The notes beneath the pieces were generated by a model that worked only from the letters and a program-made list of their open reading frames with translations, was not told where the DNA came from and did not search any database. Both the position numbers and the translations under genes were made by a program. A stretch of DNA of 46,986 bases from Mycobacterium sp. (GTDB taxonomy: Bacteria; Actinomycetota; Actinomycetes; Mycobacteriales; Mycobacteriaceae), in the NCBI GenBank assembly GCA_003987775.1, contig RXJD01000033.1, positions 1-46,986 of the forward strand. Reading direction: 5' to 3'. Shown one piece after another: positions 9,811 to 18,530 of this stretch. Within the stretch, counting starts at the first letter, position 1; the number at the start of each line of letters is the position of its first letter.

Positions 9811-11136
9811 ATGACTACCGATAATACAGATTTCATGGCGCGCTACCTGCCCCCTGAGGGCCCGGACCGCGCCAATCCCGCCGGCCCGGCCCCACAGCCG
9901 GGTGAGCCGTCGATGCCGGCCCCTGTCGCGCCGCCGCAGGCCCAGATGGAGACCGCGCGACCGCCTCAGGTGGCGCCGCCGCCCTCGGGGCCGTCATTCG
10001 CGCCGCCGGCCAGCGAACGCACGCCACCGCCCCCGGCGCCTCCCCAGCCCACCGGAGCCGGGGCCGCCGGGGTGGGGCACCTTCCCGGCAGCGGTAACCG
10101 GCCCGAGCCGGCGCCGCCGCTCCCGGCCGGGCACCAGCATGAAGTAGCCGCCGCGGCCCAGCGGTGGGCCCCGCAGGCCGACCCTCATGCCGCGGCATAC
10201 GGCCACCGGCAGATTCAAGTCGGCGAGGTCGTCAAGCAGCGCCGGCGGCCACCCGAAATGGGTTGGCGCAAAGCGGTTTACGCAGCGACGATGCATCAGG
10301 TGAACTTGGGCGCGGGCCCGGCCGAGCGGACATTGCGGGACCAGACGGCACGGATCACGACCAACATCCCGGGCGTCTACCAGATCAGCGCGATTTCCAT
10401 CAAGGGCGGTGTGGGGAAGACGACGTTGGTCGCGGCCGTGGGTAGCACACTGCGCAAGTTCCGCAACGAACCGGTCATCGCCATCGACGCCAATCCGACC
10501 TACGGGGGCTTGGGCCGTTTGGTCTCAGATGGCACCAAGGCGCCGTCCTCCATTCGGGAATTCCTGGGGCACGGCGACTTGACGAGCTACAGCATCGCCC
10601 GGCAATTCTTCGGCCACAACGAGGAAGGGCTCGAGGTCCTGGCCGGCAACCAGAACGTGGCCCATCCGCTGCCCCTGACACCGGAGACGTTCGCCGACAC
10701 CATCGCGCGCACCCAAGGCTTCTATCAGCTGTCACTGGTGGACTGCGGGGCTGAAATCGACCATCCGGTCATCCCGTCGGTGTTGTCGGCGTCCAACGCG
10801 CTGATGATCGTGGGATCGATGAACATCGAAGGGGGCCTGGCGGTCGAAAAGACGCTGGACTGGCTGGCCGCCCGCAACGGGCACGAGCTGTTGAAGCGGT
10901 CGGTGATCGTGCTCAACGACGCCTACCGGTGCGCGAACAAGAAGTTCATCACGCACGTCACACAGACACTGGGTCCGCGGGTGGCGGCGGTGAAGGTCAT
11001 TCCCTTCGACGCGCACCTTCGCGACGCGCAGCCGCTGGACTTCGGTGGGCTGCGACCACGGACGCGCGCTGCGTTGATCGACCTGGCCGCCGAACTGGCC
11101 GACGGATTCCCCACCGCAGGAGCGCTGCACGGGTGA
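9811..11136 (+). CDS. espI: EspI-like protein: Pro-rich N-terminus plus MinD/ParA-type ATPase
   Basis: 441 residues. Residues 1-115 are Pro/Ala-rich and probably disordered; from ~180 there is a MinD/ParA-like ATPase with a deviant Walker A KGGVGKTT (198-205), an AIDANP motif and VDCGAEID. This architecture matches EspI (Rv3876) of ESX-1 and homologues in ESX-2 and plasmid loci. Its stop overlaps the GTG of eccD. EspI is thought to regulate ESX secretion with ATP status; here that is inferred. Confidence 0.8.
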   Translation: MTTDNTDFMARYLPPEGPDRANPAGPAPQPGEPSMPAPVAPPQAQMETARPPQVAPPPSGPSFAPPASERTPPPPAPPQPTGAGAAGVGHLPGSGNRPEPAPPLPAGHQHEVAAAAQRWAPQADPHAAAYGHRQIQVGEVVKQRRRPPEMGWRKAVYAATMHQVNLGAGPAERTLRDQTARITTNIPGVYQISAISIKGGVGKTTLVAAVGSTLRKFRNEPVIAIDANPTYGGLGRLVSDGTKAPSSIREFLGHGDLTSYSIARQFFGHNEEGLEVLAGNQNVAHPLPLTPETFADTIARTQGFYQLSLVDCGAEIDHPVIPSVLSASNALMIVGSMNIEGGLAVEKTLDWLAARNGHELLKRSVIVLNDAYRCANKKFITHVTQTLGPRVAAVKVIPFDAHLRDAQPLDFGGLRPRTRAALIDLAAELADGFPTAGALHG

Positions 11137-12641
11137 GCGCCGAGCAGCACGACGCCGCGGGCACACCGGCGGCGGTGTTACCGCCGCGGGTGCTGGTGGC
11201 AGTGACGGCCGCAACGACCAAAGTCGGTGTGGTTCTGGATGCCTGCGCGCCGGTGTCGGTGCAGATGTCGGCCCTGGTCGAGGTGATCAATGCCCGGCTC
11301 GACGAGCTTGGACAGCCCGCCGTGACCGCCGGGCAGGGCCGGGGCCGGTGGGCGTTGTGCTGGGTGGACGGCACCGCGCTCAAACCATCGCGGTCGCTGG
11401 CCGATCAGGGTGTCCGCGACGGTACACGCCTGTGGCTTCGGTTCGTGCCTGATAGTGAGGCGCGGATCAATGTGGTCGAACATGTGACCTCGGCGGTGGC
11501 CGAGGAGCTCACCAAGCGGTGGCCGGGTCTGACGCCGGCCTGGGCGGGCCGGGTCGGGGCGGCGATGGTGGTCGCCGGCGTGCTGGCCGCCTCGGTGATG
11601 ATGCTGCGGTGGCGTTATGGCCACCCGGGGTGGTGGCCGAGCCTGTTCTGCGGCGCCCTGGCGGTCATGCTGTTCACCGCGGCGGTGATCATCGTGGTGC
11701 GCTCGAGGCGCACCGAACCCCGCCGAATCGGCGACACGCTGCTGCTGGCCGGTGTCGTGCCGGCGGGGGTCGGTGCCGCAGCGGTGGTGCCGGGCCCGGT
11801 CGGGGCCCCGCATGCGGCCCTGGGTGTGGCGACGCTGATCAGCGCGGCGGTGCTGATAGTTCGGTTCACCGGCCGCTATATCGCCCTGGGGACAGCGGTG
11901 GTCGTGGCCGGTGGGGCGGCCGGGCTGGCTGCGCTGGCGCGCATGTTCCTGGTGACCTCGGCGGTGACCCTGTTGACCACTGTGCTGCTGGCGTCAGTGC
12001 TGATGATGCACCTGGCGCCGACCGTGGCGCGGTGGGCGGCGGGGATCCGGTTGCCGGTGTTCCCATCGGCGTCGGGGCGCTGGATTTTTGAAACCCGCCC
12101 AGACCTGCCGTCGGACAAAGTGGTGGCCTCCGGCGGCATCGCCACCTATGACGGGCCGGAGTCGGTGCGTGATGTGGTGGTGTGCACCGACCGGGCCCAC
12201 GCCTATTTGTCGGGGCTGCTGATCGCCACGGCCACCCTGATGGTGGTGTGTTGCGTGGGGTTGTGCGATCCGCACGGGCCGCGGCGATGGCTGCCGCTGC
12301 TGGTGGCGGGATTGGTGGCGGTGGCTGTGTTACTGCGAGGCCGCTCGTTCACTGATCGGTGGCAGGCCACGGTGCTGGCGGCGGCGGCCGTCGCGGTGGT
12401 GATCGGTGTGGCGGGCCGTTACGTGGTGGGGTTGTGGACGGTGGCGGCTTTGGTGGTCGGGGCATCGGTGATGGTTGCCGTGCCGGTCGCGGGACTGGTG
12501 GCCGGGGTGGTGGTGCCGCACCGGTTTTACACCCCGACGTTCCGCAAAGTCGTGGAGTGGATCGAATACCTGTGTCTGGCCGCCGTTTTCCCGTTGGGGT
12601 TCTGGCTCATGGGTGTGCTGGCCGCGATTCGGTACCGGTAG
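11133..12641 (+). CDS. eccD: ESX type VII secretion membrane channel protein EccD
   Basis: 502 residues. The N-terminal ~110 residues form the ubiquitin-like cytosolic domain (VGVVLDACAPVSVQMSALVE...), followed by about eleven hydrophobic helices to the C-terminus, the standard EccD topology. The start is GTG 11133 inside the espI stop (GTGA overlap), rather than upstream in-frame codons that lie inside espI. Confidence 0.93.
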   Translation: MSAEQHDAAGTPAAVLPPRVLVAVTAATTKVGVVLDACAPVSVQMSALVEVINARLDELGQPAVTAGQGRGRWALCWVDGTALKPSRSLADQGVRDGTRLWLRFVPDSEARINVVEHVTSAVAEELTKRWPGLTPAWAGRVGAAMVVAGVLAASVMMLRWRYGHPGWWPSLFCGALAVMLFTAAVIIVVRSRRTEPRRIGDTLLLAGVVPAGVGAAAVVPGPVGAPHAALGVATLISAAVLIVRFTGRYIALGTAVVVAGGAAGLAALARMFLVTSAVTLLTTVLLASVLMMHLAPTVARWAAGIRLPVFPSASGRWIFETRPDLPSDKVVASGGIATYDGPESVRDVVVCTDRAHAYLSGLLIATATLMVVCCVGLCDPHGPRRWLPLLVAGLVAVAVLLRGRSFTDRWQATVLAAAAVAVVIGVAGRYVVGLWTVAALVVGASVMVAVPVAGLVAGVVVPHRFYTPTFRKVVEWIEYLCLAAVFPLGFWLMGVLAAIRYR

Positions 12642-12651
12642 GCGGGCGGTG

Positions 12652-14358
12652 ATGTCGGTGCAGGGTTGCCGCAAGACGGTCGCCGCGGGGCTGAGCGTGG
12701 CGGCTGTGAGTGTCAGTGCGATGTGGGTTGCCGCGCCGACGGCCACGGCGGTGGAGCCGCCGCAGATCGACCTCGCCGCGTTGCCTGCCGATGGCCCGCC
12801 TGGCCCGGATCAGCCGATGCGCCAGGGCGCGTACTGCACGCGGGTGGGGACGCTGCCGGGCACCGACTATCGAGTGCAACCCCACTTCATGGACATGCTG
12901 GAGTTGGCTGAGGCGTGGCGGTTCGGACGCGGCAGCGGAGTGAAGGTGGCGGTCATCGACACCGGGGTCAGTCCGCATCCGCGACTGCCCGATCTCGTCG
13001 GCGGCGGGGACTACGTGGCGGCCGGCGGCGATGGCCTGTCGGACTGCGACGCACACGGCACGGTGGTGGCCTCGCTGATTGCGGGCGCCCCCGCCGACGG
13101 CAAGACCCCGCTACCGGCGCCGCGGCAGACGCGCCGGCCCGACTCGGCACCGACCACCGAGGCCCCACCGCCCCCTCCGCCGCCGCAGACGGTGACGGTG
13201 CAGGTGCCTCCTCCACCGCCGCCGGAGGAGGGACCGGCGCTGTGGCACCGGTCGGCCTCGCCGGTGATCGTCGCGGCCGGGGCTGGCGTGCGACCGCCGG
13301 TCACCGTGCCGGGGGCCGCTGAGGACCCCGCACCGGCAACCAGTGGCGAACAGCCGCCGCCCGGCCCGCCCCCTGCACCCCCGCCGCCTGCGGCGGACGG
13401 ATTCAGCGGCGTGGCCCCGGGTGTGCAGATCATCGCGATCCGGCAGAGTTCGCGGGCGTTCAGCCCCAAGGATGCCTTCGGCGGGGACCAGGACCCGGCG
13501 ACGCGACGCAAAGCCGGCGACATCCGCACGATGGCACGGGCCATCGTTCATGCGGCCAATCTGGGCGCGTCGGTGATCAATATCTCGGAGGTGTCGTGCA
13601 TGAGCGCGACGAACATCATCGACCAGCGTGAACTGGGGGCCGCGATCCGCTATGCCGCCGTGGACCGTAACGCGGTGATCGTGGCGGCCGCGGGCAACAG
13701 CGGGGAGAGCGGCAACAGTGACTGCAAACAGAACCCGGTGTATGACCCGTTGACTCCCAACGATCCTCGGGACTGGGCGGGAGTGACGACGGTGGTTACC
13801 CCGGCATGGTTCTCCGACTATGTGATGACTGTGGGTGCTGTGGATGCCACCGGGGCGCCGCTGGATACCAGCATGGCCGGACCGTGGGTGTCGCTTGCGG
13901 CGCCGGGCACCGATATCGAGGGCGTGTCACCACGCGAGGACGGGTTGATGAATGCCGTTGAAGGCAGGGACAACACGATGGTGGCGCCGGTCGGGACCTC
14001 GTTCTCGGCGGCCATCGTGTCCGGGGTTGCTGCGCTGGTGCGCGCCAAGTATCCCCAGCTGACCGCTCATCAGGTGATCAACCGCATGTTGGCGACGGCG
14101 CGGGCTCCGGGCCGCGGGGTGGACAACCGGGTCGGGCACGGGATCATCGACCCGGTGGCCGCGTTGACCTATGACATTGCACCGGGGGAACCGGTTGGGC
14201 CGCAACGGTTGTCCTCACCATTGGTGCTGGAACCACCGAAGGTGGGCCGCGACATGACGCCGGTGTGGGTCGCCGCAGGCGGCGTCGGGGCGCTGGCGGT
14301 GGTGTGCAGCGCGGTGTTGGGAAGCGCGGCATTGATGCGAAGCAGGGGGCAACGATGA
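12652..14358 (+). CDS. mycP: Mycosin, membrane-anchored subtilisin-like protease MycP
   Basis: 568 residues with an N-terminal signal sequence (hydrophobic stretch ending near TATAVEPP), a peptidase S8 domain and a C-terminal membrane helix (VWVAAGGVGALAVVCSAVLGS). Catalytic triad: D103 (VAVIDTG), H135 (DAHGT), S450 (GTSFSA); the oxyanion-hole Asn lies in AAAGNSG. A long Pro-rich insertion separates His and Ser (roughly residues 150-255), as in other mycosins. MycP stabilises the EccBCDE complex and processes substrates. ATG 12652 is preferred; a GTG lies one codon upstream. Its stop overlaps the ATG of eccE. Confidence 0.95.
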   Translation: MSVQGCRKTVAAGLSVAAVSVSAMWVAAPTATAVEPPQIDLAALPADGPPGPDQPMRQGAYCTRVGTLPGTDYRVQPHFMDMLELAEAWRFGRGSGVKVAVIDTGVSPHPRLPDLVGGGDYVAAGGDGLSDCDAHGTVVASLIAGAPADGKTPLPAPRQTRRPDSAPTTEAPPPPPPPQTVTVQVPPPPPPEEGPALWHRSASPVIVAAGAGVRPPVTVPGAAEDPAPATSGEQPPPGPPPAPPPPAADGFSGVAPGVQIIAIRQSSRAFSPKDAFGGDQDPATRRKAGDIRTMARAIVHAANLGASVINISEVSCMSATNIIDQRELGAAIRYAAVDRNAVIVAAAGNSGESGNSDCKQNPVYDPLTPNDPRDWAGVTTVVTPAWFSDYVMTVGAVDATGAPLDTSMAGPWVSLAAPGTDIEGVSPREDGLMNAVEGRDNTMVAPVGTSFSAAIVSGVAALVRAKYPQLTAHQVINRMLATARAPGRGVDNRVGHGIIDPVAALTYDIAPGEPVGPQRLSSPLVLEPPKVGRDMTPVWVAAGGVGALAVVCSAVLGSAALMRSRGQR

Positions 14359-15950
14359 GGCCGATGCTCGCGCTGGGCGCGGCTCTTGGATGGCCCCGCG
14401 TGGTGGCTTTGTTTGTCGCCGATGTGGCGTTGCTGTGGGCTGGCAGCGCCGTGGCAGGCCGGGCTGGTTGGTGGGTCGCGGCCGTGCTGGCGGCAGCAGT
14501 GAGCGCGTCGGCACTGCTGCGCTGGCGGGGCGCACCGCTGTTGACGTTGGCGTGGCGCACGGTGACGTCTCGGGGCGCTGCGGTCGGCGCACCGGCAGGC
14601 GAGGCCGCCGACTATGACCGCACCTACGGGCAGGGGCCGGTCGGAATCCGCGGTGTGGGGCCGTATTTGGTCGCGGTGGTGGCCGTGGACGGCCAGGCGC
14701 ACAGCCCGTCGGCTCTGGACCACCATCGTGTCGCCTCGTTGGCGAAGTTGCCGGTGGCCGCGGTGGCGCAGGGATTGCGCCAGTTCGATGTCACCCTGGA
14801 CGCGATCGACATTGTCAGTGTCGGAATGCGCCGGGCGTCAGCACGACACCATAACTACGCGGCGGTGTATTCGAGCCTGGTGGGGGATCATCCGGCGGTG
14901 GGGCAGCGCCGGACCTGGCTGGTCGCGCGATTCGACGCCACCGCAAGCGCCCGGGCGATCCTGTGGCGGGAGTCGGTAGCGGCCACGTTGGGGGCCGCGG
15001 CGGAGTGGCTGGCCCAGGAACTCACGAGCCGGCGCTGCCCTGCGCGGGTCCTGACGGCCGAGCAGATACGGGAGGCTGACATGGGGCTGTTGGCCGGGGC
15101 CGATCCGGCAGCGCTTCGCCGCGGGTGGGGTCGGCTGCGTCATCCCGACGGCTATGTGCAGACCTATTGGATGTCGCCCGGCGACATCTGCAGCGACACC
15201 GTGGACCGGCTGTGGACTCCGGATACCGATGCGACGGCGGTCACCGTGCAGCTGCGCCCGGCCCCCGACGGTGCCACGAGAGTGGGGGTGGTGGTGCGCT
15301 ACCACACCGGCGGCCCGCTGCCCGAGCCGCCGTTGAGCGGACTGAACCCGCTGACCGGCCGACATGATGTGGGGTTGGCGGCCGGATCCATCACCGCCAG
15401 AGCACCTTTGGCGGTGCCCTCCCGCGAGCTGAGCGATGACGCCGAGTCGCTGGACGTCGCGATCGGGGCTACCGGCATCATCGTGGGCGGTAACGCGACC
15501 GGGCATCCGCTGTTAGTCGATCTGGGCTCCCCAACGGCGGCCTCGACGGTGACGGTAGCCGGTGAGCTCGCGTTGACGGTCCAGGTTGCGCTTCGCGCGG
15601 CCGCGACCGGCTATCAGGTTCTGGTGCACACCGACAGGCCCCAGCAGTGGAAACAGGTCACCGGGGCCGGGTTGGCGCTGGTGGGGCCCGGCGGGCTGGA
15701 CGAACAGTTGCCGCCGACACGGCGGCGCTGGATGGTCGTCTATGACCAGGTGCCCGGCACAGCCCCGCAGGGGGCGGCCGTGACCGTGCGCACCGTGCCC
15801 GCCGGTACGGCCAGCGGCGCCGACATCCATCTCGAGCAGGAGGGTGCGCGCAGCGCCGTCATCCGAACGTGGGCGTTCCGGTACCGTCTGCGCATTGACC
15901 TGGACTACGAACGCCGTCTGGTCGATGCCCGCCCGCACCGGGCCGCCTGA
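14355..15950 (+). CDS. eccE: ESX type VII secretion protein EccE
   Basis: 531 residues. Two membrane helices lie within the first ~55 residues, then a long soluble domain beginning with a GIRGVGPYLVAVVAVDG-like stretch typical of the EccE family. It sits between mycP and eccA, the conserved position. EccE is a peripheral subunit of the membrane complex. ATG 14355 overlaps the mycP stop (ATGA). Confidence 0.88.
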   Translation: MRPMLALGAALGWPRVVALFVADVALLWAGSAVAGRAGWWVAAVLAAAVSASALLRWRGAPLLTLAWRTVTSRGAAVGAPAGEAADYDRTYGQGPVGIRGVGPYLVAVVAVDGQAHSPSALDHHRVASLAKLPVAAVAQGLRQFDVTLDAIDIVSVGMRRASARHHNYAAVYSSLVGDHPAVGQRRTWLVARFDATASARAILWRESVAATLGAAAEWLAQELTSRRCPARVLTAEQIREADMGLLAGADPAALRRGWGRLRHPDGYVQTYWMSPGDICSDTVDRLWTPDTDATAVTVQLRPAPDGATRVGVVVRYHTGGPLPEPPLSGLNPLTGRHDVGLAAGSITARAPLAVPSRELSDDAESLDVAIGATGIIVGGNATGHPLLVDLGSPTAASTVTVAGELALTVQVALRAAATGYQVLVHTDRPQQWKQVTGAGLALVGPGGLDEQLPPTRRRWMVVYDQVPGTAPQGAAVTVRTVPAGTASGADIHLEQEGARSAVIRTWAFRYRLRIDLDYERRLVDARPHRAA

Positions 15951-15969
15951 AGACCCGGGGGGAGCAGCG

Positions 15970-17808
15970 ATGACAGGCATCGATGCGGAAAGCCCGGCGC
16001 GCAGCGCGTTTCGCCGTGGCCTGTTGGCCTCGGGGATCGGTGTGGGCGGGCTGGTGCCCAGTCATAACGATCGGGTGGCCCGCGACATGTTCGCCACGGT
16101 GACGCGGACCGATCCCGGTGTGTGCGACGGATGGCTGGGCAGGATTCTGACCGGTGAAGACACCCTGGAGGTCCTGGCCGGCGCGTGGGGGGCCGCAGAA
16201 TCCTACGGGTGGGAGATCCGCCGACTCGGGTTGGCGGGCACCGAATTTCGCCCCGCGGTCTTCGATGGGCTGTTTCTGCAACTGCCGATCTTCTCGGTGG
16301 ATTCCCTGCGCGCGGCGTTCGCCACCGTGCTGATCCGCGAGCACAGCTACGGCCAGGCGCACGAGTTGCTCACTGCCGGGGGCACGCCGGCGGATCCACT
16401 GGATGCCGACCTGCATCGCTATGTGTCGGGCCTGCTGCATTTCTGCGCGCACCGCTGGACCGATGTGCTGAGGATGTTTCCCGCGGACAAACGTTGGCAC
16501 CGGCCGGAATACGAGTGCGCAGCCACCGCGATGGCCACCACGGCGCTGGCGTCGCTGGGGGTGTTCGAAGACGCCTTCCGTCGCGGCGAGCACGCCGCAC
16601 GCGATGATCGCGTGCCGCCGGCGACAACGGTGATCCTGTACACGCAGGCGATGTGTCTGCGCCACCTGGACCGCGAGGCCGAGGCCGCGCAGCTCCTGCG
16701 GCGAGTGTATTCGCGGGATCCGAAGTTCCCGCCGGCGCGCCAGGCGATGGACGACCCGACGCGGCGGCTGGTCCTGACCGATCCCGAGACGATCGAGTCG
16801 CGCACCGACCCTTGGGATCCGGCCAGCGCCCCCAGCCCCCGCGACAACGAAGTCGCCCGTGACGCGGAGATGGCCTCTCAGTGTTTGGCGCAGGGCCAGG
16901 CCGAGCTCGACGTGATGCTGGGCATGGACACGGCCAAGCGGGAGATCAAACGGATCCGGTCGACGACGAAGGTGAACCTGGCACGCTCCAAGGTGGGGCT
17001 ACGGGTGCCGGTCACCTCACGCCACACGCTGCTGCTGGGCCCGCCGGGTACCGGGAAGACGTCGGTGGCAAGGGCATTCACCAAGCAGCTGTGCGGTCTG
17101 AAGGTGCTGCGCAAACCGCTGGTGGTGGAGACCAGCCGCGCAAAACTGTTGGGCCGCTACATGGCTGATGCGGAAAAGAACACTGAGGAAATGCTCGAGG
17201 GCGCACTCGGCGGGGCAGTGTTCTTCGACGAAATGCACACGCTGCATGAGACCGGCTACTCCCAAGGTGATCCCTACGGCAACGCGATCATCAACACGTT
17301 GCTGCTGTACATGGAGAATCATCGCGAGGAACTGGTCGTGTTCGGTGCGGGTTACGCCAAGGCCACAGAGAAGATGCTCGCAGTCAATCAGGGTCTGCGG
17401 CGGCGCTTTTCGACCGTGATTGAGTTTCGCAGCTATACCCCGTCTGAGCTGATCGGCTTGACCAAGTTGATGGTCAGCGAGGATGACGATGTCACTACCG
17501 ACGAGGCCGTCGCGGTGTTGCGACCCGAGTTCGAAAAGTTTTACGCCGAGCAAACCATGACGGCTGACGGCGATCTGATCCGGGAGATCGACATGCTGGG
17601 CAATGCCGGGTTCGTCCGCAACGTCGTGGAAAAGGCGCGTGACCACCGCAATGACCGCCTTGATACCGCCGAACTCGACGAGCTGCTCGCCAGCGACGAG
17701 GTCAACATCACCGACGAGCAACTGCAGAGCCTGCGGGAGCTCACCCGCGAAGATTTGGCCGAAGGCTTGCGCGCGGCGGTGTCAGAAAAGCGGGAACGAC
17801 ATGGCTGA
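15970..17808 (+). CDS. eccA: ESX type VII secretion AAA+ ATPase EccA
   Basis: 612 residues. The N-terminal half is helical and TPR-like (residues ~1-290); the C-terminal half is a CbxX/CfqX-type AAA+ domain with Walker A GPPGTGKT (357-364) and Walker B VFFDE (near 417-421), followed by an arginine-rich sensor region (LRRRF). EccA is cytosolic and is thought to recycle EspG-PE-PPE complexes. ATG 15970 has GGAG upstream. It is the last gene of the ESX operon. Confidence 0.95.
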   Translation: MTGIDAESPARSAFRRGLLASGIGVGGLVPSHNDRVARDMFATVTRTDPGVCDGWLGRILTGEDTLEVLAGAWGAAESYGWEIRRLGLAGTEFRPAVFDGLFLQLPIFSVDSLRAAFATVLIREHSYGQAHELLTAGGTPADPLDADLHRYVSGLLHFCAHRWTDVLRMFPADKRWHRPEYECAATAMATTALASLGVFEDAFRRGEHAARDDRVPPATTVILYTQAMCLRHLDREAEAAQLLRRVYSRDPKFPPARQAMDDPTRRLVLTDPETIESRTDPWDPASAPSPRDNEVARDAEMASQCLAQGQAELDVMLGMDTAKREIKRIRSTTKVNLARSKVGLRVPVTSRHTLLLGPPGTGKTSVARAFTKQLCGLKVLRKPLVVETSRAKLLGRYMADAEKNTEEMLEGALGGAVFFDEMHTLHETGYSQGDPYGNAIINTLLLYMENHREELVVFGAGYAKATEKMLAVNQGLRRRFSTVIEFRSYTPSELIGLTKLMVSEDDDVTTDEAVAVLRPEFEKFYAEQTMTADGDLIREIDMLGNAGFVRNVVEKARDHRNDRLDTAELDELLASDEVNITDEQLQSLRELTREDLAEGLRAAVSEKRERHG

Positions 17809-17898
17809 GGGTAGGTAGGAGGGTCGTGTGGGCCCAGCCTGTAGCGCCGGGACCGCTGAAGCCGCGACAACGAGAGGCGGCCCGCGTGCTGCTGGGCT

Positions 17899-17979
17899 AT
17901 GCACAAAGCATCTTGCGCGGCGGTGGCTGTCATTGCCGCGTTGTTGACAGCACCGCCAGCCTGCGGCGACACCGCTTGA
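17899..17979 (+). pseudogene. Possible frameshifted lipoprotein remnant
   Basis: In the gap after eccA a 26-codon frame (MHKASCAAVAVIAALLTAPPACGDTA) resembles a lipoprotein leader with a lipobox-like Cys, then stops. Directly after it, in another frame, a hydrophilic stretch of about 45 codons continues (EPLEDSKRELQRLWLKIRR...). One extra base at the junction would explain a broken gene. No ribosome site is evident and similarity is unproven. Confidence 0.2.
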
Positions 17980-17993
17980 GCCGTTGGAGGACT

Positions 17994-18287
17994 CTAAAAG
18001 GGAACTCCAACGTCTTTGGCTGAAGATTCGGCGCGACGACTCTCTGGCGTCTTCTTCGGAGCGAGAGGATCTCGCTGTGCCTCAACCGCGGACTTGCGCA
18101 CTGCGTCGCCAATAAGGTTGTAGATGTTTCGCACGCGGTCCGTTCTGAGACTGCCGCGCCTGGCCAGTAGCTGTCGTGACACTTTGAGTAAGTCGGCGGC
18201 CTGCAGTTCGGTGGTTCCGCGCGCCCGCCTAGCAGGGGAAAGCCCGATCCGGCCGGGGAACTGACTCGTGGCCCACCAGTCTGCATG
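17994..18287 (-). pseudogene. Possible remnant of an HTH (excisionase/antitoxin-like) gene
   Basis: On the minus strand a frame is open from 18287 to the TAG at 17994 without an ATG; the only good internal start is GTG 18182. The reading TTELQAADLLKVSRQLLARRG looks like the helix-turn-helix of excisionase/MerR-like or antitoxin proteins, followed by a basic tail. The N-terminus appears lost. It overlaps the region of the plus-strand remnant. The rest of 17809-18530 holds no convincing gene. Confidence 0.25.
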
Positions 18288-18530
18288 TTAACCGGCTCAC
18301 AGCCTGGGCTTCATGGGGGCAAAGGCACTCACTACCGTGTGACTCTCGAAATAGAGCGATGGTCAACGGCCACCGACGGAACCACGTTTGGCGTGCTAGT
18401 CCTGGCGGTCAGCATGCCCCTGTTGGCCTCCCGGGCACCAAATCTGTACCGATGCTCCGCCACCAATCCGCTTGACGATGGTGAAGGCGGCGAACGTGCA
18501 ACCACTATCCAGTGGCATAGGTAGACGCTC

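Noticed and set aside
17826-18023. 65-codon plus-strand frame after eccA with AGGAGG upstream
   Set aside because: Ribosome site is only 2-3 nt from the GTG, the product has no recognisable features, and a competing frame overlaps it; not strong enough to call.
18285-18524. 79-codon plus-strand frame before the T4SS operon end
   Set aside because: No ribosome site, unremarkable composition, overlapped by an equally weak minus frame.
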